From positions 93,611-157,610 of the forward strand of contig DFMV01000047.1 in assembly GCA_002375765.1 (NCBI GenBank): 64,000 nucleotides of DNA, read 5' to 3'. Below the pieces are notes generated by a model that did no database searches, had not been told where the DNA came from, and saw nothing but the letters and a program-made list of their open reading frames with translations. Of this stretch, positions 21,835-31,630 are shown piece by piece. Source of the DNA: Rhizobiales bacterium UBA3584. Its GTDB lineage: Bacteria > Pseudomonadota > Alphaproteobacteria > Rhizobiales > Devosiaceae. The number at the start of each line of letters is the position of its first letter. Position 1 is the stretch's first letter. Made by a program: the position numbers and the translations under genes.

Positions 21835-22791
21835 TCAACCGATGGAACGCAAGTAGGGCTCAACAGACAGCCTCTCGGGCAGGTCGCCGAGCGCTTCCAT
21901 TTCGAGCGGCAGCGCATCAGCCTCGAGAATTTCGTAATTGGCTTCGCTGGCAAAAAGCGACTTGAGCACCAGCGCGTTCAACCCATGCCCACCTTTGTAG
22001 GATTTGAACCGCCCATAGATCGGCAGCCCGGCCAAGGCCAGATCGCCCACGGCGTCGAGCAGCTTGTGACGCACGAATTCATCATCGAAGCGCAACCCAT
22101 CCGGATTGACGATTCTTTCTTCCTCGATGGCGATGGAATTTTCAAGGCTCGATCCCAGGGCGTAGCCGGCCTGGCGCAAAACCTTGGCCTGTGCCACGAA
22201 CCCGAACGTGCGCGCCGGGGCAACCTCGACGGCAAATTTGCGCGGCGACCAGTCAAAGATCATGCGCTCTCGGCCGATCACCTTGCTGTTGAAATCGATT
22301 TCCACGTCGAAAGCCCGCCCGTTATAGGCTTCGAGCATGGCGAAAGCATCATTGTCGCGAACCGTCACCGAACGCAGGATGCGGATGAATTTCTTGCGCT
22401 GGGGCTGGATCGAGATGCCGGCGTCGAGCACCGCATCCACGAACGGTTCGGCGCTGCCGTCAATGATCGGGCATTCTTCGCCCCAGACCACGATTTCCGC
22501 ATTGTCGATGCCCAGCCCGTTGAGCGCCGCCAAGACGTGCTCGACGGTCGCGACGCTGACCGAATTGCCAAGATCGATAACCGTGCACAGCGAGGTTCGG
22601 CTCACGCGCGAATGGTCGATCTTTACGCTGGCGGACGTGCTGCCATCGTCCAGTATGCGGGTCAACGTATAGCCGGAATCGGCGGGTGCCGGATTGATGA
22701 CAAGGCGCGAGGGCTTGCCATTATGCACACCGATTCCAGCGAATTCCGCGGGACGCGTCAGCGTGCATTGGCGCACGGTATTGTTCTTCAT
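21835..22791 (-). CDS. lpxC: UDP-3-O-acyl-N-acetylglucosamine deacetylase LpxC
   Basis: 318 residues. Zinc ligands are visible: H85 in VEHVLAAL, and H242 and D246 in RHKLLDAVGD. The catalytic His269 is in YKGGHGLN. It performs the committed step of lipid A synthesis in the cytosol, so the organism makes lipopolysaccharide. The ATG at 22791 follows GGAGC. It lies downstream of ftsZ across a long hairpin (22845-22877), so it may have its own promoter or be reached by read-through. Confidence 0.96.
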   Translation of the reverse strand: MKNNTVRQCTLTRPAEFAGIGVHNGKPSRLVINPAPADSGYTLTRILDDGSTSASVKIDHSRVSRTSLCTVIDLGNSVSVATVEHVLAALNGLGIDNAEIVVWGEECPIIDGSAEPFVDAVLDAGISIQPQRKKFIRILRSVTVRDNDAFAMLEAYNGRAFDVEIDFNSKVIGRERMIFDWSPRKFAVEVAPARTFGFVAQAKVLRQAGYALGSSLENSIAIEEERIVNPDGLRFDDEFVRHKLLDAVGDLALAGLPIYGRFKSYKGGHGLNALVLKSLFASEANYEILEADALPLEMEALGDLPERLSVEPYLRSIG

Positions 22792-22844
22792 TGGTGCTCC
22801 GGGCCCTTTTGTTGACGAATGGCCCAATCGCCCTATTAACGAAG

Positions 22845-22877
22845 ATCGGCCTGACACGAAACCCGTGTCAGGCCGAT
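22845..22877 (-). terminator. Long hairpin between ftsZ and lpxC
   Basis: ATCGGCCTGACACG (22845-22858) is exactly complementary to CGTGTCAGGCCGAT (22864-22877), a 14-bp stem with a 5-base loop, 26 bases past the ftsZ stop. The T tract after it on the minus strand is poor (CTTCGTTAAT), so it could be an attenuating terminator or a processing/stability hairpin. Confidence 0.6.
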
Positions 22878-22902
22878 TTAGCGCCTAAATGGCAATTTTG
22901 AA

Positions 22903-24609
22903 TTAACCGTGGCGTTTGAGAAACGCTGGGATCTCCAGCTGTTCTTTCTGCGGGGCACGAGCCGGAGCACGACCATGTGCGTCGAGTTGTCCCGCCGCGC
23001 CTTCCGTCTGGGGACGCGGAGCGGCCGGACGGGAGGGGGCAGCTTCAATGGCGCTACGGGCCGCCGCATCGTCGAACTGGGGCTGCAAGCGCTCCCCCTG
23101 GGGCTGCGGCTCGGCTTCCCCGCCAAGGCTCAAACCCACATTGGAGGCCAACCGGCGGAACAGGGCGCGCGCGTTGCGCGGCTCTTCGCTCCGGGGCTGT
23201 TCCATCTGCTGGCGAGCAACCGGCGGCATGTCTTCAGCACGAGGAATGCGGCGCTGCAACTGCGGACGCTCGGCGCCCGAGGGAACGTAAGGCTTGGGCA
23301 TGGCCGCGTCGGGCGCGCGCTGAGCTTCCTCAACCGGCTGACGCACGGTGGCGGCAGGCGTATAGGGCTCGATGGTCACGCCGGCATCTTCGGTTTGCCG
23401 AGCGGCAGTTGCCGCGGCAGCCGCCGCCGAATTGCCATCCTTGATCGCCTGGGCAACGGCAGCTTCGAACTGGTCGTCGCTCATATGCGCACTGGCCTGA
23501 GCCGGAGCGCTCTGCTGGGAAGCAGGCTGTTCGGCACGGGGCGCCTGCGCAGTCGCCGGAGCGGCAACAGCTTCCGGCAAACGCTTGGCCTGCAGCGGCT
23601 GGCGGTTTGCGTTGGGCTTGACCGGGTCAAGCGCCTGAACCATCAGCGCGTCGGTGCCGGTCGCAACGACCGAAACGCGAACCTTGCCCTGCAGCGAATC
23701 GTCGAACGTTGCACCAAGAATGATATTGGCATCCGAATCCACTTCCTCGCGGATCCGCGAAGCCGCTTCGTCGACCTCGTACAACGTCATGTCCTTGCCG
23801 CCGGTGATCGAGATCAGGAGCCCACGGGCGCCCTGCATTGAGACATCGTCGAGCAGCGGATTGGCGATAGCGGCTTCGGCGGCGTGACGCGCACGATCCT
23901 CGCCCTCGGCCTCGCCCGTGCCCATCATCGCCTTGCCCATGCCGCGCATCACGGCGCGCACGTCGGCAAAGTCGAGGTTGATGAGCCCTTCCTTGACCAT
24001 CAGGTCGGTAATGCAGGCAACACCCGAAAACAGAACCTCGTCGGCCATCGCGAACGCGTCGGCAAACGTGGTCTTTTCGTTGGCCACCCGGAACAGATTC
24101 TGGTTCGGGATCACGATCAGCGTATCGACATGGCGGTGCAGCTCGTCGATGCCCTCATCCGCCAGCTTCATGCGGCGATTGCCCTCGAACTGGAACGGCT
24201 TGGTCACCACGCCAACGGTCAGTATGCCCTGCTCGCGTGCTGCGCGCGCCACGACGGGCGCCGCGCCCGTTCCCGTGCCACCGCCCATACCGGCGGTGAT
24301 GAACACCATGTGCGAACCCGAAAGATGATCGTTGAGTTCATCGAAACTTTCTTCGGCCGCCGCACGCCCCACCTCGGGGTGCGAACCGGCGCCAAGACCT
24401 TCGGTCACACCCACGCCGAGCTGGATGACGCGTTGCGCGCGGGACAACGCCAGCGCCTGCGCGTCTGTGTTGGCCACGACGAACTCGACGCCTTCAAGGC
24501 CCGAGTTAATCATGTTGTTGACCGCGTTTCCGCCCGCACCACCGACGCCAAAGACGGTGATTCGCGGCTTAAGTTCTTGGATTCCCGGAATCTGTAGGTT
24601 GATTGTCAT
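22903..24609 (-). CDS. ftsZ: Cell division protein FtsZ
   Basis: 568 residues. The GTPase domain has [11 protein letters not shown] (about 20-30) and the tubulin signature GGGTGTG at 109-115. The T7 loop [11 protein letters not shown] (about 210) completes GTP hydrolysis in the next subunit. A long, Ala/Pro/Gln-rich linker (about 325-555) separates the core from the C-terminal conserved peptide [10 protein letters not shown], which binds FtsA and other partners. The long linker is typical of alphaproteobacteria. It polymerises into the Z-ring. Here it is separated from ftsA by 1.4 kb holding two foreign-function genes, so it must use its own promoter, and a CtrA-like site lies upstream. Confidence 0.97.
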   Translation of the reverse strand: MTINLQIPGIQELKPRITVFGVGGAGGNAVNNMINSGLEGVEFVVANTDAQALALSRAQRVIQLGVGVTEGLGAGSHPEVGRAAAEESFDELNDHLSGSHMVFITAGMGGGTGTGAAPVVARAAREQGILTVGVVTKPFQFEGNRRMKLADEGIDELHRHVDTLIVIPNQNLFRVANEKTTFADAFAMADEVLFSGVACITDLMVKEGLINLDFADVRAVMRGMGKAMMGTGEAEGEDRARHAAEAAIANPLLDDVSMQGARGLLISITGGKDMTLYEVDEAASRIREEVDSDANIILGATFDDSLQGKVRVSVVATGTDALMVQALDPVKPNANRQPLQAKRLPEAVAAPATAQAPRAEQPASQQSAPAQASAHMSDDQFEAAVAQAIKDGNSAAAAAATAARQTEDAGVTIEPYTPAATVRQPVEEAQRAPDAAMPKPYVPSGAERPQLQRRIPRAEDMPPVARQQMEQPRSEEPRNARALFRRLASNVGLSLGGEAEPQPQGERLQPQFDDAAARSAIEAAPSRPAAPRPQTEGAAGQLDAHGRAPARAPQKEQLEIPAFLKRHG

Positions 24610-24656
24610 CTCTGGCCTCTTAGTGGCTGCATGGCAAAGATGTAGCGCTCAATTCG

Positions 24657-24671
24657 TTAACCGGACCCTAA
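24657..24671 (-). promoter_or_regulatory. CtrA-like site upstream of ftsZ
   Basis: TTAA-CCGGACC-CTAA (24657-24671) differs from the CtrA box TTAA-N7-TTAA in one base. A further half-site TTAACC is at 24689-24694. They lie 48-85 bases upstream of the ftsZ ATG. In Caulobacter CtrA represses ftsZ from such a site; the same role here is inferred. Confidence 0.5.
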
Positions 24672-24794
24672 CAAAGCTACCGATTTCGTTAACCAGTCTG
24701 CAAAATGCGAGCCTTGACAGCCACAAAGTCACCGCATGTTAAGCATGATTTGCCCCACCTGAGCCGACATCGGCTTGACATTTTCCAGCGCCAT

Positions 24795-24818
24795 AATATA
24801 ACCATAACAGAATATAAC
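24795..24818 (+). promoter_or_regulatory. AT-rich direct repeat before the VOC gene
   Basis: AATATAAC occurs at 24795-24802 and again at 24811-24818, 16 bases apart, in an AT-rich island (about 24790-24840) within a GC-rich genome. The gene start follows at 24846 with AGGAGCAGGAA. It is either a promoter/UP-element region or a regulator's tandem site. Confidence 0.4.
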
Positions 24819-24845
24819 ATATTGGTTCTTTAATAGGAGCAGGAA

Positions 24846-25322
24846 ATGTCCAGGATCACTCCAAGCCTCTGGTTCGATAACAACCTCGAGGAAGCCATGG
24901 ATTTCTACGCCTCGGTCTTCCCCGACACCAAAATCCACGGCACCACCCGCTACACCGAAGGCGGCATGGGCGAACCCGGCACGGTGATGACCGGAGATTT
25001 CGAAATCCTCGGCCAGCGCTTCAACGCCATCAATGGCGGCCCCCACTTCAAGTTCTCCGAAGCGACCTCCTTTATCATCGACTGCGCCGATCAGGCCGAG
25101 GTCGATTATTACTGGGACAAGCTGACCGAAGGCGAAGGCGCCGAAAGCCAGTGCGGCTGGGTCAAGGACAAGTTCGGCGTCTCCTGGCAGATCGTGCCCA
25201 GAGCCCTCTACGACACCGTGACGGGCAAGGACCCCGAAGGCGCCAGGCGCGCCACCCAGGCCATGCTCAAGATGAAAAAACTGATCGTCGCCGATCTCGA
25301 GGCGGCCTATCGCGGCCAATGA
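24846..25322 (+). CDS. VOC-superfamily PhnB-like protein (3-demethylubiquinone methyltransferase fold name)
   Basis: 158 residues. It has the family start ITPSLWFDNNLEEAMDFYAS, then VFPDTKI, NGGPHFKFSEATSF, and the ending KDKFGVSWQIVPRALYD with the usual MLKMKKLIVADLEAAY tail. These proteins are named 3-demethylubiquinone-9 3-methyltransferase or PhnB-like in databases, but they have the vicinal-oxygen-chelate fold and no SAM motif, and their activity is mostly unknown. It is on the plus strand, opposite to the surrounding dcw genes, with sodC converging on it. This looks like an insertion between ftsA and ftsZ. Confidence 0.87.
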   Translation: MSRITPSLWFDNNLEEAMDFYASVFPDTKIHGTTRYTEGGMGEPGTVMTGDFEILGQRFNAINGGPHFKFSEATSFIIDCADQAEVDYYWDKLTEGEGAESQCGWVKDKFGVSWQIVPRALYDTVTGKDPEGARRATQAMLKMKKLIVADLEAAYRGQ

Positions 25323-25328
25323 CCAAGA

Positions 25329-25357
25329 GCAGGGGGGATCTACTCAAGCCCCCCTGC
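25329..25357. terminator. Bidirectional terminator between the VOC gene and sodC
   Basis: GCAGGGGGG (25329-25337) pairs with CCCCCCTGC (25349-25357) around an 11-base loop, in the 55-bp gap between two convergent genes. T tracts are weak on both sides. Confidence 0.6.
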
Positions 25358-25377
25358 GATACCGAGCGTCCTGCAGC

Positions 25378-25887
25378 TTATTCTATTACAGCGCAGGCGA
25401 TCCTGTCGCCGGCATCCCCCGACGGCTGGCTCTGATAGTCATCGGCGCCACCATGGATTATCAGCGCCCGACCCATGATATCGGCATCACCCCGTCCGAG
25501 GGTGATGAAGGGATTGAACAAATGGCTGCGCAGAAAACCGTCAGCGCCGATATACTGGTTCGGCATGTCCCCGGCATGCGGTCCAGTCTCGCTGTAATAG
25601 CCATGATCGACATTGGCGGGATTGAAATGGCCGCCCGCTGAGTCAAAGCCGCCGTCCGGGTCGCATTCACCATTTTCATGGACGTGCACCGCCACCCATT
25701 GTTCGGCTGGAAGTCCGTTGACGTCGATTTCGATAACCACGCCGTTGCCCGTATGGGCCAGCGTTGCCTCACCGATTTCTTGTCCTTCGGCGTCGATATA
25801 GGTCGCGCTGGCTGTCTGGCCCTGCGCATATACGGGCGAGGACGCAAACATCAGGGCCAAAGCTGAAGTTGCAAGCAGTGCTTTCAT
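25378..25887 (-). CDS. sodC: Periplasmic Cu,Zn superoxide dismutase SodC
   Basis: 169 residues with a signal peptide (about 1-21, cleavage after VYA). Copper ligands are H68, H70, H87 and H145; zinc-site residues include H87, H95, H104 and D107. The disulphide pair is C75 and C165. The electrostatic-loop pattern SQPSGDAGDRIAC is intact. It dismutates superoxide in the periplasm. The ATG follows GGAGG. It sits between ftsA and ftsZ, in the dcw direction, with a 120-bp gap from the ftsA stop that contains its probable promoter, so it is not necessarily part of the division operon. Confidence 0.95.
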   Translation of the reverse strand: MKALLATSALALMFASSPVYAQGQTASATYIDAEGQEIGEATLAHTGNGVVIEIDVNGLPAEQWVAVHVHENGECDPDGGFDSAGGHFNPANVDHGYYSETGPHAGDMPNQYIGADGFLRSHLFNPFITLGRGDADIMGRALIIHGGADDYQSQPSGDAGDRIACAVIE

Positions 25888-26007
25888 GGGAGATCCTCCA
25901 CAATGGATGGGTTGGAACGACCAAGCCTGGCTTGGCTCTCCTGCCCAATGCCCCCGCGCGGGCAGGGTTCCTGGAGGATAACAAGGGTGGTCCGGCGCCG
26001 CGCGTCC

Positions 26008-27321
26008 TCAGACGAAACCCGATTTCAGCCAGCTTCCAACCCTGGCGAAATATCCGTCCGATCCCGTCAGCTTCCGCGTCGGACGCGGCTGGACGTATTC
26101 TGTTCCGCACACCTGCGGATAGACCAGCATCCCCGCCACTGTCGCAAACGCGGGCCCCTTGGCCCGATCGGGCAGCCCCGAAACCCCCAGCGGACGTCCA
26201 TTGCGCACATTGCGCGCCAGCATGCGCCGCGCCAGTTCGGGCAGCCCGGTCAGATCCGATGCCCCGCCGGTCAGAACGAACCGGCGGCCCGAAATATCCA
26301 TCATCCCGGTCGCCTGCATCCGGTCACGGATCGCTTCGAGAATTTCCTCGACACGCGGCCGGATCACCCGCGTCAGCATCTCACGCGAAATCGAATTGGG
26401 CGATTCATGGGAGTTGGCGCCAATCGGCATCACGGTGATGACGTCGGTCTCGTCGGTCTGCCCCTGCAGGCATGACCCGTAAAGCGTCTTGAGCCGTTCC
26501 GCGTCCGCCACGCTCACCGAAAGCTGCCGCGCGATATCGAGCGTGATGTGATGCCCGCCGATCGCCAGCGCATCGGCATAAACCAGATGGCCCTCGTTGA
26601 AGACCGAAACCGTCGTCGTCGCCCCACCCATATCGACACAGGCAACCCCCAGATCGGCCTCGTCATCGACCAGCGTCGCCAGCCCCGACGCATAGGGCGT
26701 CGCCATCAGCGCCTCGACTTCGAGATGGCATTTGTTGAGCGCCAGTTCGATGTTGCGCATGGCCAGCGTCTCGGCCGAAATCACGGCAACATCGACGCCC
26801 AGCGTCTCGCCCACCATGCCGCGCGGATCGCGCACACCCTTTTGTCCGTCCAGCGCATAGCCAATCGGCAGCGCGTGGATAATCGAGCGCTCGTCGCGCA
26901 CGCTGCGGTCATTGACGGCAATCAGCACCCGCGAAATATCGCTCGGCTCGACCTCATGGCCATCGAGCGAAACGCTCGCCGAAAATGTCTCCGAACCCAA
27001 CCGCCCGGCGGTGACGTTCACGACCACCGACTGCACGGTGATCCCGGCGGCCCGCTCCGCCATGCCGACAACCGAACGGATGGCCTGCTCGGCCTTGTCG
27101 AGATCGGTCACCACGCCGCTTTTGACGCCCGCAGAAGGGCCGTACCCAAACCCGATGATCTCGGCCATATGCGTACGCCCGCGCAGCGCCCTGCCCTCGC
27201 GCGGCACCAGCCGCGCGATGACGCAGCATATCTTGGTCGAACCGATATCGAGCACGGTCACCAAAGATGACCGCCCCGGCTGCACCGGTTTCAAACGCGC
27301 TGTCATCGCAGAGGTCATCAT
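26008..27321 (-). CDS. ftsA: Cell division protein FtsA
   Basis: 437 residues of actin-like ATPase. It has the phosphate-1 motif VLDIGSTKICCVIA (about 23-36), the SHS2 1C insertion (about 110-190), the phosphate-2 motif VDMGGATTTVSVF (about 230-242), the adenosine motif FVLTGGASDLTGLPEL (about 340-355), and a C-terminal amphipathic helix YFARVGSWLKSGFV that tethers it to the membrane. It anchors FtsZ to the membrane and recruits later divisome proteins. Its ATG overlaps the ftsQ stop as ATGA. Unusually, ftsZ does not follow directly. Confidence 0.96.
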   Translation of the reverse strand: MMTSAMTARLKPVQPGRSSLVTVLDIGSTKICCVIARLVPREGRALRGRTHMAEIIGFGYGPSAGVKSGVVTDLDKAEQAIRSVVGMAERAAGITVQSVVVNVTAGRLGSETFSASVSLDGHEVEPSDISRVLIAVNDRSVRDERSIIHALPIGYALDGQKGVRDPRGMVGETLGVDVAVISAETLAMRNIELALNKCHLEVEALMATPYASGLATLVDDEADLGVACVDMGGATTTVSVFNEGHLVYADALAIGGHHITLDIARQLSVSVADAERLKTLYGSCLQGQTDETDVITVMPIGANSHESPNSISREMLTRVIRPRVEEILEAIRDRMQATGMMDISGRRFVLTGGASDLTGLPELARRMLARNVRNGRPLGVSGLPDRAKGPAFATVAGMLVYPQVCGTEYVQPRPTRKLTGSDGYFARVGSWLKSGFV

Positions 27322-28283
27322 TGAGCGTCTTCTTCTTCACGAACCGTGGGCCGAACGGCCACATATTGCGCAACCCGCATGTCGATCAGATCGAGGTCGC
27401 GCTGCAGAACCTGATATTCGAGCTGATAATCGTTGAGCCTGCCCAACGCATCGACCACCCCGCTTTCGGGCAGTTGCACACGCAGGCCGGAATAAAAGAT
27501 CAGATCCCAGCGCCTGTCCGCCACGCGGTTGAGCGCGGCCAGATCGAAGGTCAGATCGGGATAGCGGTTGACCAGATTGATCATCGCGGCCGCGTTGTCC
27601 CCGGCTCCCTCGCCGATCACCATCGGCAGATCGCCGTTCTCGACACCGGCCGGCGCAATCGGCGCGCCCGAAGCATCGATCAGCATGGTCGCCCCGTCGA
27701 TCCGCCAGCGCGCCATGGGCGTCTTCTCGGTAATCGAAACCAGAAGGCTGTCGGGATAGACCTTGCGGATCGTGGCCGATGCGACCGAAGGGATTTCCTC
27801 GACCCGCAGTCGCGCCTCGGCGATATTAAAGCCAAGGCTTGTCGAACCGCCTTCGATCCCCAGCGCATGCGCCACATCGGCCTCCCGCGTCAGCGAAAGC
27901 CCGGTGATTTCGATCTTCTCGATCCCGAACCCGGCATCGGCCATATGGCCCGTCAGCACATTGCCGACCACGCCCAGACCGCCAGACAGTTCGTCGCGCA
28001 GGACATAACCGCCAACTGCAACGCAAACCACGATCAGCAGCGCCACGACCCGCAGCGCCAGCTTCTTGTGCAGAACCCACCAATTGCCCAGCGATACCAA
28101 TATCCCACCACGCCGGCGCACCTGCACCAGCATGCCCCGCCCGCCGGCAAGGGCTGGCGACCGGTCGCGTGTTAGGGGGGAAAGGCTCGGAACCACCCGC
28201 AGGGCAGGACGCTCGATGCGTGGCGCGGGTGGCGCGAGAGGGCTGGAAGCGGGCACGGCCCCGATGACTTCCTTACGCCTCAT
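27318..28283 (-). CDS. ftsQ: Cell division protein FtsQ
   Basis: 321 residues from the ATG at 28283, which overlaps the ddl stop as ATGA; a TTG three codons earlier is less likely. A long basic/proline-rich cytoplasmic tail precedes a single membrane helix (about 77-95). The periplasmic POTRA domain (about 118-187, starting IEKIEITGLSLTREADVAHA) and the beta domain with PMARWRIDG follow. FtsQ links FtsL/FtsB to the rest of the divisome and controls FtsWI activation. Confidence 0.94.
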   Translation of the reverse strand: MRRKEVIGAVPASSPLAPPAPRIERPALRVVPSLSPLTRDRSPALAGGRGMLVQVRRRGGILVSLGNWWVLHKKLALRVVALLIVVCVAVGGYVLRDELSGGLGVVGNVLTGHMADAGFGIEKIEITGLSLTREADVAHALGIEGGSTSLGFNIAEARLRVEEIPSVASATIRKVYPDSLLVSITEKTPMARWRIDGATMLIDASGAPIAPAGVENGDLPMVIGEGAGDNAAAMINLVNRYPDLTFDLAALNRVADRRWDLIFYSGLRVQLPESGVVDALGRLNDYQLEYQVLQRDLDLIDMRVAQYVAVRPTVREEEDAQ

Positions 28284-29200
28284 CTGTTGCAACTTGCGTC
28301 CTCCACCATCCAGCTCACCAGCTCTTCGAACGAATGGCCGGCATGGGCCGCCAACTCTGGGACCAGCGAGGTTTTGGTCATCCCCGGCTGGGTATTGATT
28401 TCAAGGCACACAAGCTCGCCATCATCACCGCCGCGCGGGTCGTAGCGGAAGTCGCTCCGCGTCACCCCGCGGCAGCCCAAAGCGGCATGCGCCATCAGCG
28501 ACATCTTCTGAACTTTTTCGTAAATTTTCGGTGAAACCTGCGCCGGCAACTCATGCCGCGACCCACCATTCACGTATTTGGCCTCGTAATTGTAGAAGGC
28601 AAGGTCCGTGACGATCTCGATCACCCCCAGCGCCACATCCCCCATCACCGCGCAAGTCAGCTCGCGCCCGGGGATGAACCGCTCCACCATCAGCTCCTCG
28701 TCGCCATCCCAGTCGGTGCGCAGGATTTCCTGGGGCGGATGTTCCTGGCCCTCCTTGACGATGAACACATTGACGCTCGACCCGTCATTATAGGGTTTGA
28801 CCACATAGGGCGGAGCCATCACATGGCTCTTGGCGATGGCATCGCGTGTCGCGATCACATGATCTGTGACCGGCACGCCCGCCGATTTGAACATTATCTT
28901 TGCCTGATGCTTGTCCATGGCCACCGAAGAGGCCAGAACGCCCGAATGGGTATAGGGAATTCCGAGGATTTCCAGCACCCCCTGAATGGTCCCGTCCTCG
29001 CCGAACCGCCCGTGCAGCGCATTGAACACCACGTCGGGCCTGAGCTCGTTGAGCACCAAGGCAATGTCGCGCTTGACGTCAATCTCCGTGACCTCGTACC
29101 CGGCATTGCGCAGCGCCTGCGCGCACTCGGCACCAGAACTCAGCGAGACCTCGCGTTCGTGCGACCATCCGCCCTTGAGCACTGCAACATGTTTGGCCAT
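28280..29200 (-). CDS. ddl: D-alanine--D-alanine ligase
   Basis: 306 residues, ATP-grasp ligase of the DdlB type. Motifs: VLKGGWSHEREVSLSSG (about 6-22), YVVKPYNDGSSVNVFIV (about 132-148), the Glu-rich strand EELMVERFIPGRELTCAVMG (about 168-187), and CLEINTQPGMTKTSLVPELA (about 267-286) that binds Mg and ATP. It joins two D-Ala for the UDP-MurNAc pentapeptide. The position between murB and ftsQ is the standard order. The usual serine/tyrosine pair is retained, so this is a D-Ala-D-Ala rather than a D-Ala-D-Lac enzyme (inference). Confidence 0.95.
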   Translation of the reverse strand: MAKHVAVLKGGWSHEREVSLSSGAECAQALRNAGYEVTEIDVKRDIALVLNELRPDVVFNALHGRFGEDGTIQGVLEILGIPYTHSGVLASSVAMDKHQAKIMFKSAGVPVTDHVIATRDAIAKSHVMAPPYVVKPYNDGSSVNVFIVKEGQEHPPQEILRTDWDGDEELMVERFIPGRELTCAVMGDVALGVIEIVTDLAFYNYEAKYVNGGSRHELPAQVSPKIYEKVQKMSLMAHAALGCRGVTRSDFRYDPRGGDDGELVCLEINTQPGMTKTSLVPELAAHAGHSFEELVSWMVEDASCNR

Positions 29201-29222
29201 TGGTTCGCCCCTTCCGGCTTGT

Positions 29223-30200
29223 TCAGGCTACGCCGGCAAAAACATCGCCGTCTAAAAACTCTTTGACTTCGCGCCCCGGCGCGAAGTGCCCCATCCGCCG
29301 GATTTCCCACACCAGCTCGACCCCGTGCTTCTCACGAACTTTGGCCCGTACGGTTTCGCCAAGCGTTTCAATGTCATAGGCGCTTGCCGCATCGAGATTG
29401 ACGAGGAAATTGGTGTGCATTTGCGAGACCTGCGCATGCCCGATCCGCAGCCCACGGCACCCGGCTTCATCGACCAATTGCCAGGCCGATTGGCCGTCCG
29501 GATTCTTGAACGTCGATCCACCAGTGCGTGTATTGGTCGGCTGCGTGCTCTCGCGCCGCTCGGTGATCTCGCGCATCTTGGCGAGAATGCTTTCGCTCTC
29601 GCCCGCCAGCCCTTCAAACACCGCCGAGGTAAACACAACGCCCTCCGGCCCGTTCGATTTGCGATACTGATAGGCCATGTCGGCATTGGCCAGTTCGATG
29701 ATCTCGCCATCGCGCGTCACGCCGCGCAGGCTCACCACCCGCTCTTTCGCTTCGGTGCCATAGCACCCCGCATTCATGTAAAGCGCACCACCAACCGCAC
29801 CTGGAATGCCCCGGAAAAATTCCAGTCCGTCGATTCCCGCCTTGGCTGCCGCCGTGGCAATCTTGACGTCGGGAAGCCCCGCCCCGGCCCGCACGCGATT
29901 GCCACCCAGCACCTCGACCCCGCCGAACGCCTTGGCCGGCAGCTTGATGACCACTCCGTCTATCCCGCCATCGCGGATCAGAAGGTTCGAGCCTAGCCCG
30001 ATCACGGTCACCTTGATCTCGGCCGGCAGATTTTTCAGAAACAGCGCAAGATCGGCCTCGTCCGCCGGCTCGAAATAGAGCTGCGCCGGTCCGCCCACGC
30101 GGAACCACACGGCCTTGGCCAATGGATGGTTGGGGACCAGATTGCCCCTCACATCGCCGATCCAGCCGGAAAACTGCGGCAAAAGGTCGGGGAAACTCAT
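29223..30200 (-). CDS. murB: UDP-N-acetylenolpyruvoylglucosamine reductase MurB
   Basis: 325 residues, FAD-dependent. It has [14 protein letters not shown] (about 32-45) and [14 protein letters not shown] (about 66-79) of the FAD-binding domain, [18 protein letters not shown] (about 120-137), and the proton-donor serine in [11 protein letters not shown] (about 220-230). It reduces UDP-GlcNAc-enolpyruvate to UDP-MurNAc with NADPH. The ATG at 30200 overlaps the murC stop as ATGA; reading from further upstream would overlap murC by 90 bases. Confidence 0.96.
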   Translation of the reverse strand: MSFPDLLPQFSGWIGDVRGNLVPNHPLAKAVWFRVGGPAQLYFEPADEADLALFLKNLPAEIKVTVIGLGSNLLIRDGGIDGVVIKLPAKAFGGVEVLGGNRVRAGAGLPDVKIATAAAKAGIDGLEFFRGIPGAVGGALYMNAGCYGTEAKERVVSLRGVTRDGEIIELANADMAYQYRKSNGPEGVVFTSAVFEGLAGESESILAKMREITERRESTQPTNTRTGGSTFKNPDGQSAWQLVDEAGCRGLRIGHAQVSQMHTNFLVNLDAASAYDIETLGETVRAKVREKHGVELVWEIRRMGHFAPGREVKEFLDGDVFAGVA

Positions 30201-31630
30201 GCGCTGACCTTGGACTTTCCTGCCAGTTCGGCTTCCAGTTCGCCCGGCAGCGCCGCCGCCCACAGCGTGATGTTCCCCGCCCCCAGGCACACGACATAGT
30301 CGCCTTCCCCAGCGCGATCCGCGATCAGGCCCGCCAACTCTTCCGGCCCAGCAATCGCCCGTGCATCGCGATGTCCACGGGCCCTGATACGGTCCACCAG
30401 CTCGATATGACTCACGCCCTCGATCGGCGCTTCACCTGCCGCATAGACCGGCGCCACCAGCACCGTATCGGCTTCGTTGAAACACGCCGAAAAATCGTCG
30501 AACAGATCGTTGAGCCGCGAATAGCGGTGCGGCTGCACCACGGCAATCACGTCGCGCTTTGCCGATTGCCGAGCTGCGCGCAGCACCGAGGAAATTTCGA
30601 CCGGATGGTGTCCGTAGTCGTCGATAATCGCAATACCGTTGACCTCGCCGGTCTTGGTAAAGCGCCGCTTGACCCCGCCGAAGCCTTTGAGCCCCGCCCG
30701 GATCTGCGCATCGGTGATCTTGAGTTCCTGCGCCACCGCAATCGCCGCTGTCGCATTGAGCACATTGTGCATCCCCGGCATGGGCAGTTCCAGCGCATCG
30801 ATGGTTCGCGTCTTGCCGCTGATCCGGTCGCGGACGATCACCGAAAACTTCGAAACACCATTGTCGTTGACCACATCGATCAACCGGACATCCGCCTGGG
30901 GGTTGAGCCCATAGGTAATCATCCGCCGGTCTTCGATCTCGCCCACCAGCGCCTGTACCGTGGGGTGATCGAGGCACATCACCGCAAAGCCGTAGAACGG
31001 CACGTTCTCTACGAAATTGCGGAACGCTTTCTTGACCCCGTCGAAATTGTGGTAATGGTCCAGATGCTCGGCGTCGATATTGGTCACCACTGCCACGTCC
31101 GCCGGCAGCTTGACGAACGTGCCGTCGCTCTCGTCGGCCTCGACAACCATCCAGTCGCCCTGCCCCAGCCGCGCATTGGTGCCATAGGCGTTGATGATGC
31201 CGCCATTGATGACCGTCGGATCGAACTGCCCCGCATCGAGGAGCGCCGCGACCATCGAGGTCGTCGTCGTCTTGCCATGAGTGCCGCCAATGGCAATCGC
31301 GTTCTTGAAGCGCATGATCTCGGCCAGCATCTCGGCCCGCCTTACAATCGGCAGCCCCTTGGCGCGCGCTTCTTTCAGCTCGGGATTGTCCTTCTTGATC
31401 GCCGAGGACACCACGACAACCGCCGCATCGCCGATATTTTCGGCCTTCTGCCCGACCATCACCTCGATGCCCATGGCCTGCAGCCGCTGCACATTTGCGT
31501 TCATCGACGCGTCCGAACCGCGCACCGTGTAGCGCTGGGTGTGCAGCACTTCGGCAATACCGCTCATCCCGATCCCGCCAATGCCGATGAAATGCACGGG
31601 CCCGATATCTCGTGGCATCTTGGTGTTCAT
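30197..31630 (-). CDS. murC: UDP-N-acetylmuramate--L-alanine ligase MurC
   Basis: 477 residues. The N-terminal Rossmann motif [15 protein letters not shown] (13-27) binds the UDP part, the ATP loop is [12 protein letters not shown] (115-126), and the central Mur ligase signature includes [10 protein letters not shown]. It adds L-Ala to UDP-MurNAc. The start overlaps the murG stop as ATGA. It is coupled on both sides, to murG and murB. Confidence 0.97.
   Translation of the reverse strand: MNTKMPRDIGPVHFIGIGGIGMSGIAEVLHTQRYTVRGSDASMNANVQRLQAMGIEVMVGQKAENIGDAAVVVVSSAIKKDNPELKEARAKGLPIVRRAEMLAEIMRFKNAIAIGGTHGKTTTTSMVAALLDAGQFDPTVINGGIINAYGTNARLGQGDWMVVEADESDGTFVKLPADVAVVTNIDAEHLDHYHNFDGVKKAFRNFVENVPFYGFAVMCLDHPTVQALVGEIEDRRMITYGLNPQADVRLIDVVNDNGVSKFSVIVRDRISGKTRTIDALELPMPGMHNVLNATAAIAVAQELKITDAQIRAGLKGFGGVKRRFTKTGEVNGIAIIDDYGHHPVEISSVLRAARQSAKRDVIAVVQPHRYSRLNDLFDDFSACFNEADTVLVAPVYAAGEAPIEGVSHIELVDRIRARGHRDARAIAGPEELAGLIADRAGEGDYVVCLGAGNITLWAAALPGELEAELAGKSKVSA

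Noticed and set aside
28284..28292. TTG start three codons upstream for ftsQ
   Set aside because: The ATG at 28283 overlaps the ddl stop as ATGA like the neighbouring junctions.
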